64,000 bases of DNA, taken from NCBI RefSeq assembly GCF_000165425.1, contig NW_001799048.1, positions 5,727 to 69,726 on the forward strand, in the 5' to 3' direction. Of this stretch, positions 24,420 to 36,700 are shown piece after piece. Within the stretch, counting starts at the first letter, position 1. Every line of letters starts with the position of its first letter. This stretch comes from Paramecium tetraurelia. Lineage: Eukaryota > Ciliophora > Oligohymenophorea > Peniculida > Parameciidae. The position numbers and the translations under genes were made by a program. The notes under the pieces were generated by a model. It saw only the letters and a program-made list of their open reading frames with translations. It did not search any database and was not told the origin of the DNA.

Positions 24420-25601
24420 TTAATGAATGGTCTATTAAATAATTTAACAATATTTTTTTTCTTAAATTTATGAATGACTTTGTTCAACTTATATGAGAAT
24501 CTGAGGTAAGTCTAAAATTAGAAAATTGAAACTAAATAGAAAAAATGAGAAAGAAAATAAATGGGAGAAAGAATTGAGGAATAGATGAGAAAGAATTGAG
24601 TAATAGGTGAGATCGAATAGATTAAAAAATTAAGATTTGCAGATTAACGAAAAATGAAAAAGGAAGAAAAAGAGAAATAGTAATTTGAATAATGACATAA
24701 TTCAAAATGTTTGCAAAAAACAACTTATAGATTCTTTAAATTAATCCTATTTATTTGCTATTACAAATTCAATTAAAAAATAATATTTATAGGTTAAACT
24801 GCATCGAGGAAGGTATTAAATAAATTAAAACGTATACTTAAAAGATACATTATGAAGTAAAGTTGGAGATAAACTTTTTGATGAATTAATGCCATTAATG
24901 GGCAAAGTAGCTAGGACACAAATTAATAAAAAAGAAATATATTTGTCTGTGAAGGTAGACAGATGAGGCTGAAGGCATAAAGGAATGAAATGAAATGAAA
25001 TAAATTGTGATAATCTGGAATGAGAAAAAGAGTTTTGAATTTCAAATTGAATTTACGATACTCCAGCTTATGGAAATAGATATTTTGAAATTTTAGTAAA
25101 ACCAATTAGTAGTAGGATAAAGAGTATATAAATCAATAATTAATTGATAAAAATATTTTTAATGTCTATTCAATAATAGGTGTTTAGATAAGCATACATT
25201 AAATCTAATAATAGTGGTTATCAAAACATAAAACTAACAAATCTAATGAATTAGCTATTAAGAGATTGAATCTTGTTTAAAAATGTAAATTAAAGTTTTA
25301 TCTAAGATTTGGAAAATTTAAAGAAGAAAAGTAAGTCCCTTTGCAGAAGTTGCTGAATGTTGTTGAGTTAAAAAGGTATGAAAATTATATATATTCGATT
25401 CTTTTGGATATTTACCAGTGATTGTTGTAAAATACAAAAAACAACAGGGCAATAATATAATTCATTTAGCTTAATCTCAAAATTGTAAGAGATATAGCTT
25501 ATATGAATTATTTAGAGTGTCTGAATTTCTTTGATTTCTAATAATGATTGATCAATTATAATAATATTATTATCAAAGAACAAACATTAACACTTATTAC
25601 A
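24420..25601. other. unassigned region with degraded coding-like patches
   Basis: No complete gene. A lysine/glutamate-rich patch near 24,560-24,690 reads like a coiled coil (EIEQIKKLRFADQRKMKKEE) but is interrupted by TGA. A patch near 25,055-25,105 (YDTPAYGNRYFEILVKP) faintly recalls a ubiquitin-conjugating fold but is isolated. Short repeats are described separately. The last part is the presumed promoter of the PH-domain gene. Confidence 0.4.
24565..24608. repeat. 22-bp direct tandem repeat, two copies
   Basis: Two adjacent 22-bp units, each starting GAGAAAGAATTGAG, differ at three positions; a third copy begins (GAGAT) and stops. A second simple repeat of GAAAT units lies nearby at about 24,984-25,002. 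Confidence 0.75.
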
Positions 25602-27155
25602 ATGGAAAGTTTCTTAGAGAAAAAAAGTCCTGTTTTGATTAAAGGATGGTAAAAGAGATATTTTGTTTGTTGTGAGAATATACTATTGTATTTTAAAAGC
25701 AAAGTTGATTTACCTCCTTATTAACCAAAAGGTATTCTGAATATTTAATGATCAAGGAGTAATAATGAAATAGAATATTGTTCAAGTGGATTATTTAGAT
25801 CCAAACAAAAATGAGTTTGTTATTCATGTAGGACTGAGAAAATTTTAATTGAGAGCTGAAAATAAGGAAATAAAGGAAAAATGGGTAATTAAAGGCAGTT
25901 TAATTTTAGCTTGACATTTTAAAAGTACCATTTAATTAAACATCTAAAACAAAGTCTGAATTATCAAGTATGAATAAGGTTAAGTGGTAAATTATCAATA
26001 TTTTGTAGGTAGGAAATCCCTAAATAATCAATAATTTAATTGTATTTGAAAAGAGAAGAGATTTTGTAGAATTTGATTCAATAATAAACATAAGATACAT
26101 AAAATTCATTGATTAAGTCATCCTATATTCAACAGACAATAGAAGCTATGGGTGAGAAAGTAACAATTAGTGTAATTTAAGAACAAAGAATTTATTTTGA
26201 GGTTGCTAGTAGAAAAAAGATCAACTAAGAATCCTTTGATTAAAAAGAAGAGATGGTTGCTGCTTTTTACTTCCATTAGTATTGAGTCTTTAGATTAGAT
26301 TCATTAATTTATAAAGTTCATTCCCCAACAATACTCTTTGGATACAATAAACCTATTAAAATATGATAATAACTTAGCAACATTGACAAGTAATAACTAC
26401 ATATATATGTGTTATAGAAACAATAATTGAATTATAATAAATTTAAAATTTACAGTTTGTTGTTACTAATGACTATTAACTAATATTTATGTGCAATGGT
26501 AGGGTATTCGACTTAGTATTTCCGTATTTAAGTGACGCTAAGAAATTACATGACTATATAGTTAAATGCTAACAAATTAATAATAGTATGCCTGTTTAAG
26601 TAAGTAGAACTAATTAAATACCTGTCTATAAAATGTAAGATAGTAGAAGAAGAATTATTAATTTGAAAGGGAAAACTGTTTTGGAGAATTAAGTAGAAAA
26701 GAAGGTTAATGCATCCCAATGGAAAAATGTCATCCTTACTTTGAAAGAGCATGCCTTATTTTGGGAATTTGTTGATGCTGAAGAATATTCAAATATTGAA
26801 TTGAAATCTATTTCAGCCATTGAATAATGTAATAGAATATTCACTATTATTGTAATCTATTGAAATTTCAATATAGGTAAATGAGGAAAACACAGTTCTA
26901 TAACAATTTAGAGTATCAACAATTCAAGAAGCTGATGAATGGACTGGTTAATTATCATATATGACCGATATCGAAATTACTGTTAAGGTATTAGAAAAGT
27001 AGCAAACGCTTTAAAATTATTAATAAAATGCTTTAACAAACTAGTCCTAAACTTAATAATTAACTAAATAATAGACTTAATAATAATAAGAGTAAAAAAA
27101 ACCATCTTTTTTTTAATAATTATTTTGTTGGGGAGGTGAGAGAAAAGAATTATGA
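25602..27155 (+). CDS. protein with two PH domains
   Basis: The product is about 491 residues after removing introns and correcting frame breaks. The N-terminal PH domain covers about residues 1-100: FLEKKSPVLIKGWQKRYFVC at the start and a closing helix with the invariant Trp (KEIKEKWLDIL). A second PH-like domain sits at about 340-440 (VNASQWKNVILTLKEHALFW ... IQEADEWTGQL). The tail is Gln-rich, written largely in TAA/TAG. Introns: 25,885-25,909, 25,984-26,008 and 26,852-26,876, all 25 nt. Three +1 frame breaks remain, at about 25,740-25,751, 26,208-26,217 and 26,408-26,412. With these the total is exactly 492 codons including the stop. PH domains bind phosphoinositides or proteins, so it probably acts at membranes. 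Confidence 0.75.
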
Positions 27156-27357
27156 TTAAATATAATTAAACAAGTAGATATTTCATCATAGATAAACAAG
27201 TTTATTGAACTTTCTCTTCCATTCATTATATTTAAATTATAGTTGTTCTAAGATGGCTAATTTATGTATATTACTCAATTACTAGAATGAATAATACATA
27301 AAAATTAGTGTAGGACTGTATTTAGAATATTTTTTATTCACAAATTTGTTATTTTAT

Positions 27358-28933
27358 TCATATAAATCTTAAATAAATCATATCAACATTTAGGAATCTC
27401 TCAACAATTTCTATATTTGTTTCTATTACTAATATTATATCAATGTTTGACAACATCCCATAATTGAGTATATCATCAGAATATCCTAAAATAAATAATA
27501 TTATTACTATTGGTAAACCAACAACAGCCAGAGAGGACATAAAACATAGATTGATTAATTTGAATTGATTTTGGTCATTCTAAATAGTTTATAATGACTT
27601 AAGTTGGCTAGTTTTTAATAATCCAAAATTAACAATTCCAAAGAGCAAAGGTGTGATAAAATAAGGATCGTAGGTTGTCATTTCAAATCCAAATAATTAA
27701 TAAGGATGAAGACTATTCCAATATATCACGGCTCTCAATTAGTTTGTAAGCATATATAACTATTAGAAATATTAAATATGTAATACAGCAGCTAAAGAAG
27801 CACTAATTTATTTGGCATTCATTAAATCATATTTATTAGTGAAGTTGTTAATGCTTTATGGGACATATGTTAAATTATGAATTAGGTTATAAGTGATTTT
27901 TGCTACAAAAAATGAAGTTATTGCATAGGTTGGAATTGAGAGATAGTTTTCTAATAAAAACAATATTTATCCATTTATAATACCACATTTGAATTGATTA
28001 TTGTATTTGTAATTATGTTATCTATTGGGGCTGTTAGAAATGAATATTTGTAAATTGGTTTCTTGAATAGCATTATATTATATTATAATTAATATATCAC
28101 TCTACAAAGAAATGTACAGCAATTAATCTGAATTCTCTATATGCAGACACGATAAATCTCGGTAATTTAGATTCAATAAAATAATCAATTTGAATCCAGG
28201 CTACCTTGGACCTCTTATTTTTATGATTCAATTTTAGGAAAACGAGATATAAAAAATTACCCAAATACCAATGTCGAATAAGAGTTTTGCAAATAGAAGG
28301 ACAGGTAATAAAATAATTTCCACTTTTTATTATTGTATCAAAAAGAGTTCCTTATTTTACTTAGTTTTATCAATATATGTTTACATTCCTAAACTAATTA
28401 TCATAAATATTGGCTACTTTCATAAATAGATTTATGGTGGAGGAATAGGAATTCCGATATCTCAATCCAGGAGTGCATGAGAATTGGACTGTATATTAGA
28501 ATGTTATGCATTCTTTCAAAAAAATGGAATAGGAATAAATACACCAAATTGTAAAAGAATTCATTATTGATCAGAGGTTTAATGTAATACCTTTTCTATT
28601 ATATTTGTGTATGTCTTATTGTCTTTACAATGCTAAAAAAATGAACAGATATCCAAATATCTAAGCTACACCTTACATAAATAACAAAAGCATAAAGGAC
28701 ATTTTGAACATATTCTCAGTGCTGTATATGTAATAGATTCCTCTTTGATGTTCGTTATTTTATTATTGTCTATTTAGTACATTTTATTCACATTTTCTTT
28801 ATACCAAATCTATTTTAAATATTCCAATCTCTCCTTTGATCTTATTGTATTGATTATAGTACATAGATTTATCAGCCGATTAAATATATTGATTCCACTT
28901 ATCATCCTTATCAAAATCATAATCCTCACACAT
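27358..28933 (-). CDS. multi-pass membrane protein, unknown family
   Basis: About 525 residues. A hydrophilic N-terminal 90 residues (MCEDYDFDKDDKWNQY) is followed by several hydrophobic segments, for example MFKMSFMLLLFMQ, FFYNLVYLFLFHFF, VEIILLPVLLFAKLLFDIG, GQILFLLENYLSIPTYAITS, FITPLLFGIVNF and SLAVVGLPIVIILFILGY. The pattern suggests six to eight transmembrane helices. No family was recognised. Four single-base frame breaks were inferred at about 28,590-28,596, 28,407-28,413, 28,240-28,245 and 28,100-28,105 (three bases missing, one extra), mostly in short homopolymers. Allowing for them the gene is a whole number of codons (526 including the stop). The last 260 residues are one open frame. 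The start ATG lies only 16 bp from the start of a divergent gene. Confidence 0.65.
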
Positions 28934-28949
28934 GATTAATATAAAATTA

Positions 28950-29363
28950 ATGAATAAAAATCAGATTCTCAATAAGAAATACATAATCAACTCTAGTGGT
29001 TAATTGAAGTATTACAAAAAGAAATCAAAGCGATAATCTCATAAAACAGAAGACTATAGCGACTAGATTACTTAGCCATTGCCTCCAATCTTGTAAGCTG
29101 CAAGAATCAATACACAATTAGAAAATATAAACCTCAAATACAGAACTAAACCTCATTCTTATTACACAACTAATACTCCGAGTAATAAGAATACATCTCT
29201 ACCTCTTCTAAAAATATTACCAAATGATAATGAAGAGTAAATTAAGCAGAAAATCAATTCATGTTTTCTATCATCAAATTAATCAAAGGTTATCATCAAG
29301 AATGATTTTCTTAAACAAAATATGATTGGATATAGTAAAGTGAGCACAATAATGATTATTTGA
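28950..29363 (+). CDS. small basic protein, unknown
   Basis: A clean 137-residue frame starting MNKNQILNKKYIINSS and ending with TGA at 29,361-29,363. It is lysine- and asparagine-rich, with a basic patch (KYYKKKSKRQSHK) and a Pro/Leu segment (LPPILQAARINTQ). No family was recognised. The length is about 2.4 times the mean chance interval between TGAs here, so it is probable but not certain. It is divergent from the membrane-protein gene, with 16 bp between the two ATGs. Confidence 0.5.
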
Positions 29364-29539
29364 TAATATATTGCTAAGTTTATTATTTATATATTTACTC
29401 TTAACTTTACATTTTATAATGGATTGAATAATATCATAATTAGAATATCTTGATTGTTGCTTGTAGATAAATACTTTGATATAAATAAGTATGTGATTAA
29501 AAATTTATATATAAGTTAAGTAAAAATTTATTCGTTAAA

Positions 29540-30088
29540 ATGAGACAATCTAATTACAAAGAAAACAGACTGTAAAGTAGTTAAAGAAAGATGTCAGACT
29601 ATATAAAAAGTACATTAGGAAGTAATTCATAAATACACGAACCCTTATCTAACAAAAAGAATTAATTGAATGAATTGGAACATCAATTACAATAGATAGT
29701 GAAAATAAAGAGTTCCTTCCAATAATTTTGTGGAGTAAAAGAGAATAAAGAAATAAGACAAAGCAAGGAGAATAGAGAAGTGCTGTATTAATACTAATAA
29801 CAGTAAAATGTTGATAGGCAAGCTTAGTTAGTATAGGTATGAAATTTATATGTATTTAAAAAGACTGGGAATTTTGGGCATCCAGAGTCTCAATTATCAC
29901 ATAGAATTAGCACCCAAAGGACTTTACCAGCATTTGAAATTCATGAGGATATTCCAACAATTGAAGATTTAAGAAAATTACAAAATTAGATTTTGGATTT
30001 GAATTCATTTACTGTAGAGCAGATGGATGAGTTAAAGAAATTGTCCTCTATAATATTATTCAGAATGAGGAATATTAGAAAATAATGA
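29540..30088 (+). CDS. small coiled-coil protein, unknown
   Basis: About 173 residues in two exons joined by a 27-nt intron (29,837-29,863, GTATGA...AAAAG). Exon 1 starts MRQSNYKENRLQSSQRK, with a Gln-rich helical stretch (NELEHQLQQIVKIKSSFQQ). Exon 2 contains FEIHEDIPTIEDLRKLQ and ends VEQMDELKKLSSIILF before TGA. The whole is exactly 174 codons including the stop. No family was recognised. It ends 27 bp before the ATG of the EAF6-like gene on the same strand, so the two might share regulation or be one transcript. Confidence 0.6.
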
Positions 30089-30115
30089 TGAATAGTTTAT
30101 ATAAATATTATATAA

Positions 30116-30607
30116 ATGGATAAAAAATATTCAGAACTTCTTGAGAAGAAGGGGATCTTGGAGAATGAACTTAAAAATTTAGAAAAGACTATATTTGATG
30201 AAGAAACAAAATATTTGGAGGAAACAGGTCATTTAGGAAATGTGATAAAAGGATGGGAAGGGTATTTGAGTATGAAGAATTCTAAATTGGGTGGAAATTT
30301 ATAAAGGAAAGGGAAGATAAATCCAAACGATAGAATATTTTCATAGAGTAGCAAAACGTCGCCTTTTGTATAGGAGGTTTCACAACCTGTTTAGACGGCT
30401 GGATCTTAAAAATAAGTGTTGAATGAAGGAAGTGGAGAGGAGAAAAAAGAATACCATTTCAGAAGGACTAAGAAAATAATAAATATGTTAGATTTCAAAA
30501 GGGGTAATTAACATTAAATATATTTTAGTGAAGGAGGTTTTCACTCTCCGATGACATCTAGTGATGAATATCATGAAAAGAAGGGCAAAGTACAAAAGAG
30601 GATTTGA
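30116..30607 (+). CDS. EAF6: EAF6-like subunit of a NuA4-type histone acetyltransferase complex
   Basis: The N-terminal 60 residues match the EAF6/MEAF6 pattern closely: a short coiled coil (YSELLEKKGILENELKNLE) leading to YLEETGHLGNVIKGWEGYLS, the characteristic ending of the family domain. EAF6 proteins are small nuclear subunits of NuA4/HBO1-type acetyltransferase complexes that modify histones H4 and H3. The rest (about residues 65-163) is basic and Ser-rich without a known domain. The reading to TGA at 30,605-30,607 needs no splicing and gives 163 residues. A perfect-looking 25-nt intron at 30,504-30,528 would instead give a shorter tail ending at TGA 30,552-30,554. Which form is used cannot be told from sequence. 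Confidence 0.72.
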
Positions 30608-30707
30608 ATTTTTTAAAGATATATGATATATATTTACTATAATAGATATTTAAGTGAAATGAATAGGAGTAGTATGATATTATTAATTTTTTTGTTAAAA
30701 TTTACAG

Positions 30708-33700
30708 ATGGTATATATATTGTTCATATCTTTTTACAGCCACAACCATTAGTTTGGGTATAAGTGAAGCAATCTGGACAAATTCCAGCACCTAGGTCGG
30801 GCCACACTTTTGTAACTGTTGGAAAAACGCACATCCTTTTTGGAGGATTGGATAGTGAGAAAAAGCCAGATGCAGAAAAGAAAAATACAAAGATAGCACC
30901 AAATAATTAAGGTAGATATTGTAATTAACATATTAGTATATTCATTGAGAGTAGCACCAAATGTTTGTGAATGGAAGTTAGTATAATGTTCTGGTGATCC
31001 ACCACTGCCAAGAACAAATCATGCAGCATGCGCCATTACTCCTGAGAAAATGCTTATTTTTGGTGGGTTCTACACATCAAATCTCCGTTTTAATGACACA
31101 TTCATCTTAAGAACTACAAATTTCTAATGGTCTCAACCACCCAATTAAAAAGTAACTGGTGAACCTAAAAATGCTGAATCTAAGATTGGCGCACCAGAAC
31201 CTAGAGGAAATCATTCAGCAACATTTCATAAGAACAAAGTGTATGTTTTCGGAGGACATGGAGGAGTTGGATATGCAACTAAATCATTCAATGATTTATA
31301 TGTTTTAGATTGTGAAAGTTTTGAATGGTCACAATTAGAACCTAGTGGAACACCACCTGACCCTAGAGGAGGACACAATTCTTAAATTATGGGATAGAAT
31401 GATTTACTCATGATTTTTGGCGGATGGAATCAAATTTCGCAATTTTAAAATGTCATCATATATGATATTAATAATAATAGTTGGGTAGATCCAGAAATAT
31501 CACATGAAATACCTAAGTGGAATATGGCAGGTATTATGGTGCCATCTATTCCATCATGGAAATATTTCATTTTTGGTGGACAAGTTGGTAACTTCGAAGA
31601 AGGTGGTAACAGAACAGCAAGTAGATTAGTTGATGATACTTTTGTATTGGATGTAGATGCTAAGAAATGGTCTCCTGTGTAATTAGAAGAAGAAAAACCA
31701 GTCAAACCTAAAACTAGAGAATCAACTACTTTAATTTATGATCCTTCAGATTCTAGAATTATGATGTTTGGTGGATGGTCAAATGCTTGGATGAATGATA
31801 TTTATGCATTGAATGTCTCATCAATTGTTGGACCTCCATATGCTATCTATTCAATTAAACCATGTTTAGGTCCATTAACAGGAAAAACCAAAGTCTCTAT
31901 CACGGGAGATGGATTCAAGGATTCCTAAAATATAATTGTTAGATTCTTTTCAGGAAAAGCCTCAGAGGATGTTCAAGCAGTATATGTAAGTCCAACTGAA
32001 TTAACTTGTGAAACACCTTCATATGAAAAACATGGAGCTAGAAAATCTGAAGTTAAAGTCAGTATTGACAGATTAGATTTCACTATTATGAGTCAATTCT
32101 ATTCCTATTTCTTAAACTCAAAGGCTGAAAAGTCATTAATGTTTGGACCAGGAGTGTTGAGAGAAAATGCAATAAAAACAGATACAATGTTCTATATTCA
32201 AACTAGAAATTTGAATAATTAAAATAGAGAAAGTGGTGCTGATGAATTTTAAATTGAAATTACTAGACCTGATGTTTTATCAGAATTGGAAGAAGAAAGA
32301 TAAAGAGAAGCCATTAGATTATAGTAATTAGAGTAGATGGATCCTGAAGAGAGAGAAAGAATTGAATAAGAATCTCATAAGAAGAGAACTGTTAAGAGAA
32401 AGAAGGTTAAATAATAATAAGAAGGAGAAGAAGGTGAAAATTAAGAATCTGAATATGAAGAAGTTGAAGAAGAGGTACCATAAGAAAAATCTAGATTGTA
32501 ATTATTAGAAGAAAAAGCTAACATCAAATATTCTATTCATGATAATGATGATGGATCTTATATTGTTAAATATTAAATTGAAGAACCATGTGAAGTTATT
32601 GTTAATGTTAAATTAAAAAATGAAAGAGGTGAATTTAATGAAATTAGAGGTGCTCCTAAGAAAGCATAATTTTTAGATGGTGTTGGAATTAAAAATAACC
32701 AATATACAGGCTAATAATTAGTTAATTATGTTACTAATAAGAATGAAGAAATTAATAAACTTATTGACACATCCAGAGATAATATTAATATCAAAGATAA
32801 GAATATCTAAGAAGATGTCAATAGTTTATTAGAGGTTATGGAGAATCTTAAAAAGATTTCAGATGAAAAAGAAAACATTCTTTTGTTATTAGATGAAAAT
32901 GAATAAATATTAAGAACACTAGAAAAACATGATATGAAAAAAGAAACAGAAATCAAAAAAGTGAACAAGATGTAAGAAGAATGGAAAAATTTATTAAAGA
33001 TTTCATAAACAGTTGAAAAAGACATAAGTGGTCCAGTCAAATAAGAAGCTGATAAGACCAAAGAAAAGATTAAGAAATTCGAAGAATAATTAAAAGAATA
33101 TTTACAAGGTCTTAAAAAAGAAACATTTTATTAATATAAAACTGGTATTAAAGATTCATAAGAAAGATTTACTGAAGTCTAAGCTTAAATAGATAAATTC
33201 ACAAAAACACTTTAAAATTATGAATATTATTCAAAAATGTTCAACTTCCCAGATGAGGTTGTTGGTTGCTAAAAAAATTTAGATGCTATCAAATAAGAAG
33301 TAGCTGCTGTGTAATTATTATGGGAACACATCAAGAAATGTGAATAAAAATTCTCAGATTACAAGAGATATAAATGGGCAACTATAGATCCAAATGATAT
33401 GGAAGATGAAGTGAAAAAGCTTCGTAAATTCTTAATTGATATGAAGGGTATCGATAAAAGATCAAATGTATTCACTGGTATTAATGAAGATTTACGTAAA
33501 TGGGGTACTTTCATTCCTTTATTAACTGAATTAAAAGATCCAGCTATGAATACAACTGATAGTAGACATTGGAAAGAAGTCAAGGTTGTTGTAAATCAAG
33601 ACTTTGCAATTGGAGATGATATGGAATTAGATGTTATTTGGAATCTTAAACTTTTTGATTTTAGAGAAAAAATTGAAGATATCTCTGAATAAGCAAAATA

Positions 33701-36700
33701 AGAATTAAAAATGGAAAAGGGAATTATCAAGGTAGATACATTCTGGAAGGATGTTCAATTTGAATTGTTGAAACATAAGGATACTGATATCAGAACTTTG
33801 AAAATGTTGGATGAACATTTTGAAACCTTGGAAGAACATTAATTATAGGTCAACAATATGTTATTGAGTAAGTATGTGAAATTCTTTGAGAAAGATGTTG
33901 AAAATTGGAAATGAGGATTTAGGAGCAATTTATGATGTTATTTAATTGTTATCAGAAGTACAAAAGACATGGTCATTTTTGGAAAACTTATTTATCCAAT
34001 CAGAAGAAGTCAAGAAGGAATTACCTAAGGAATCAGAATAATTTGTTGGAATTGATAAGAATATGAGAGAGATTATGGAATCTGGTTGCTAAATTAAGAT
34101 TATCTTGAAGTTCTGTACATAACCAAATATGTTGAAATCATTGGAAAAAATATAAGCTGATTTGAAGGTCTGCGAAAAAGCATTGAACGAATTTTTGGAT
34201 TTTAAAGAAGAGCATTCCCAAGATTCTATTTCGTTAGTGTCAATGATCTATTGGATATTCTTTCAAATGGTAATTCACCTGCAAAAATTAACAGACATAT
34301 GTCGAAGATCTTCTAGGCTATTGATAAATTAGAACTATAAGAAAATGATAATGAAAGACCATTTGCTAAAAAGATGATTACATGTGTTGGTCAAGAAGAA
34401 GTATCTTTAGTTAAACCATTGTAATTGTTAAATAAAGTTGAAACCTATTTATAAGCCATGATTGATTCTATGATTGATACTCTAAGAGAATTAGCCAAGA
34501 AATCATTTGGATGTTATGATTCTAAGACATGCCAATTACAAATGGATAGAAAAACTTGGATTGATTAAGATCCAGCTTAAATTGCTTTATTAGTCAATAA
34601 TATTATGTGGTCAGTTCAAGTAGAAGAAGCATTTGGAAAAATAGCTAATGGAGACATGAATGCCCTTAAAGATTATTATAAGAGAAGTGTTGAGGCTCTT
34701 ACTGAATTAATTAGATTTGTTAGAGGAGATTTAACTAAATCATTAAGATAAAAGTTGATGTGTTTGATTACTATGGATGCTCACTCAAGAGATACTATTG
34801 GTAAATTGATTGATGAACATGTTCGTAAACCAGATGAATTTTAATGGCAATCTTAATTGAAATTCTATTGGGTCAATAATGATGCTCTTATTAGAATTGC
34901 AGATGCATCTTTCAATTATTCATATGAATATTTGGGTAATGGTCCAAGATTGGTTATTACGCCATTGACAGATCGTATCTACGTCACAGCCACCTAAGCA
35001 TTGCATTTAAAGATGGGTTGTGCACCTGCTGGTCCTGCAGGAACTGGTAAAACAGAAACCACTAAAGATTTGGCTAATGCATTGGCTAAAGCATGCTACG
35101 TGTTCAATTGCAGTTCAGAAATGAATTATGAATCTATGGGTAATATCTATAAGGGACTTGCTAGTTCTGGATGTTGGGGTTGTTTTGATGAATTTAATCG
35201 TTTATTACCAGAAGTCTTGTCTGTCTGTTCAGTTTAATTTAAGGCAGTCACTGATGCTATTAAACAATAAAAAAAGACATTTTTATTCCCAGGAGGAGGT
35301 GAGATTTCTTTAGATCCAACTTGTGGTGTGTTTATCACAATGAATCCAGGTTATTTGGGAAGAGCAGAATTACCAGAAGGATTGAAAGCATTGTTTAGAC
35401 CAATTACAGTGGTTGTTCCAGATTTAGAATTGATTTGTGAAAACATGTTGATGGCTGAAGGATTTGAAGAGGCAAAGACATTAGCACATAAATTCGTTAC
35501 TCTATATATGTTATGCAGAGATTTACTATCAAAATAATTGCATTATGATTGGGGACTTAGAGCTATTAAATCAGTCTTAGTCGTTGCTGGTGGTTTCAAG
35601 AGAGCAGAAGCAAATATTGCAGAATAGGCACTTTTGATGAGAGCATTGAGAGATTTCAATATTCCAAAGATCGCATTTTAAGATTTGGATGTTTTCTCAG
35701 GATTATTATCAGATCTATTCCCAAATATCAATATTCCAAGAAAGAGAGATATGGCATTTGAAGGAATCATTGAATAAGTTACAGCAGAAAATAGATTGGA
35801 TCCAGACCCCGATTATATTTTGAAGATTGTTCAAGCATCAGAATTATTAGAAATTAGACATTGTATTTTCGTAATGGGTCCACCAGGAGCTGGTAAATCA
35901 ACTACATGGAAAATGTTGGCTAAAGCTTAAGATAAGGCTGGTAAGAAGACAACAGTGGTTGATTTAGATCCAAAGGTCGTTAGTACTAGAGATTTGTATG
36001 GTTACAATTTACCAACAAAGGAATGGAAAGATGGTTTAGTTTCAAAGGTTTTGAGATCTCTAAGTGAAATTCAAGATGTTAATCCTAAATGGATATTACT
36101 TGATGGAGATTTAGATGCTAATTGGATTGAGTCTATGAATTCAGTGATGGATGACAATAAGATATTGACATTGGCAAATAATGAAAGAATTCCATTGAAA
36201 CCACACATGAGAATGCTTTTTGAAATCAGAGATCTTCGTTTTGCTACTCCTGCCACAGTGTCTAGAGCTGGTATCTTATATATTTCAGATGACAAGGGGT
36301 ATTAATGGAGAGCCTACGTGAAATCATGGGTTAAGAATAACTTTAATGATGATAAATTTAAATAAGATTTACAAAAACTATTTGATAGATATATTGAAGG
36401 TACTTTACTATTCTTAAAGAAACATTGTAAGACTTTGATTCCAGTCAATCCAATTTCTATGATTATCTCATTATGCAAAGCCTTATTGCCATTATTATAA
36501 GGAGAAGTGAAGAATATGGAATATCATTTCGTGTATTGCTGTGTTTGGGCTATTGGAGGTGTTTTATCTGAAAAAGACTCCATTGATTATCGTAAAGATT
36601 TCTCTAATTGGTGGAAAGGTGAATGGAAGACTTCAGTAAAATTCCCAAGTAAGGGTACAGTATTTGATTACTTTGTTGAATAAAATTCAGAGAATGTTAA

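Noticed and set aside
24780-25105. Possible ubiquitin-conjugating enzyme fragment on the plus strand
   Set aside because: Only one short segment (DTPAYGNRYFEILVK) resembles the fold, no catalytic cysteine region could be found, and surrounding frames contain several TGAs.
33909-33914. Euplotes-type programmed +1 frameshift at AAA-TGA in the dynein
   Set aside because: The other breaks do not share this motif, one is in the opposite direction, and a homopolymer insertion gives an equally good or better match to dynein consensus.
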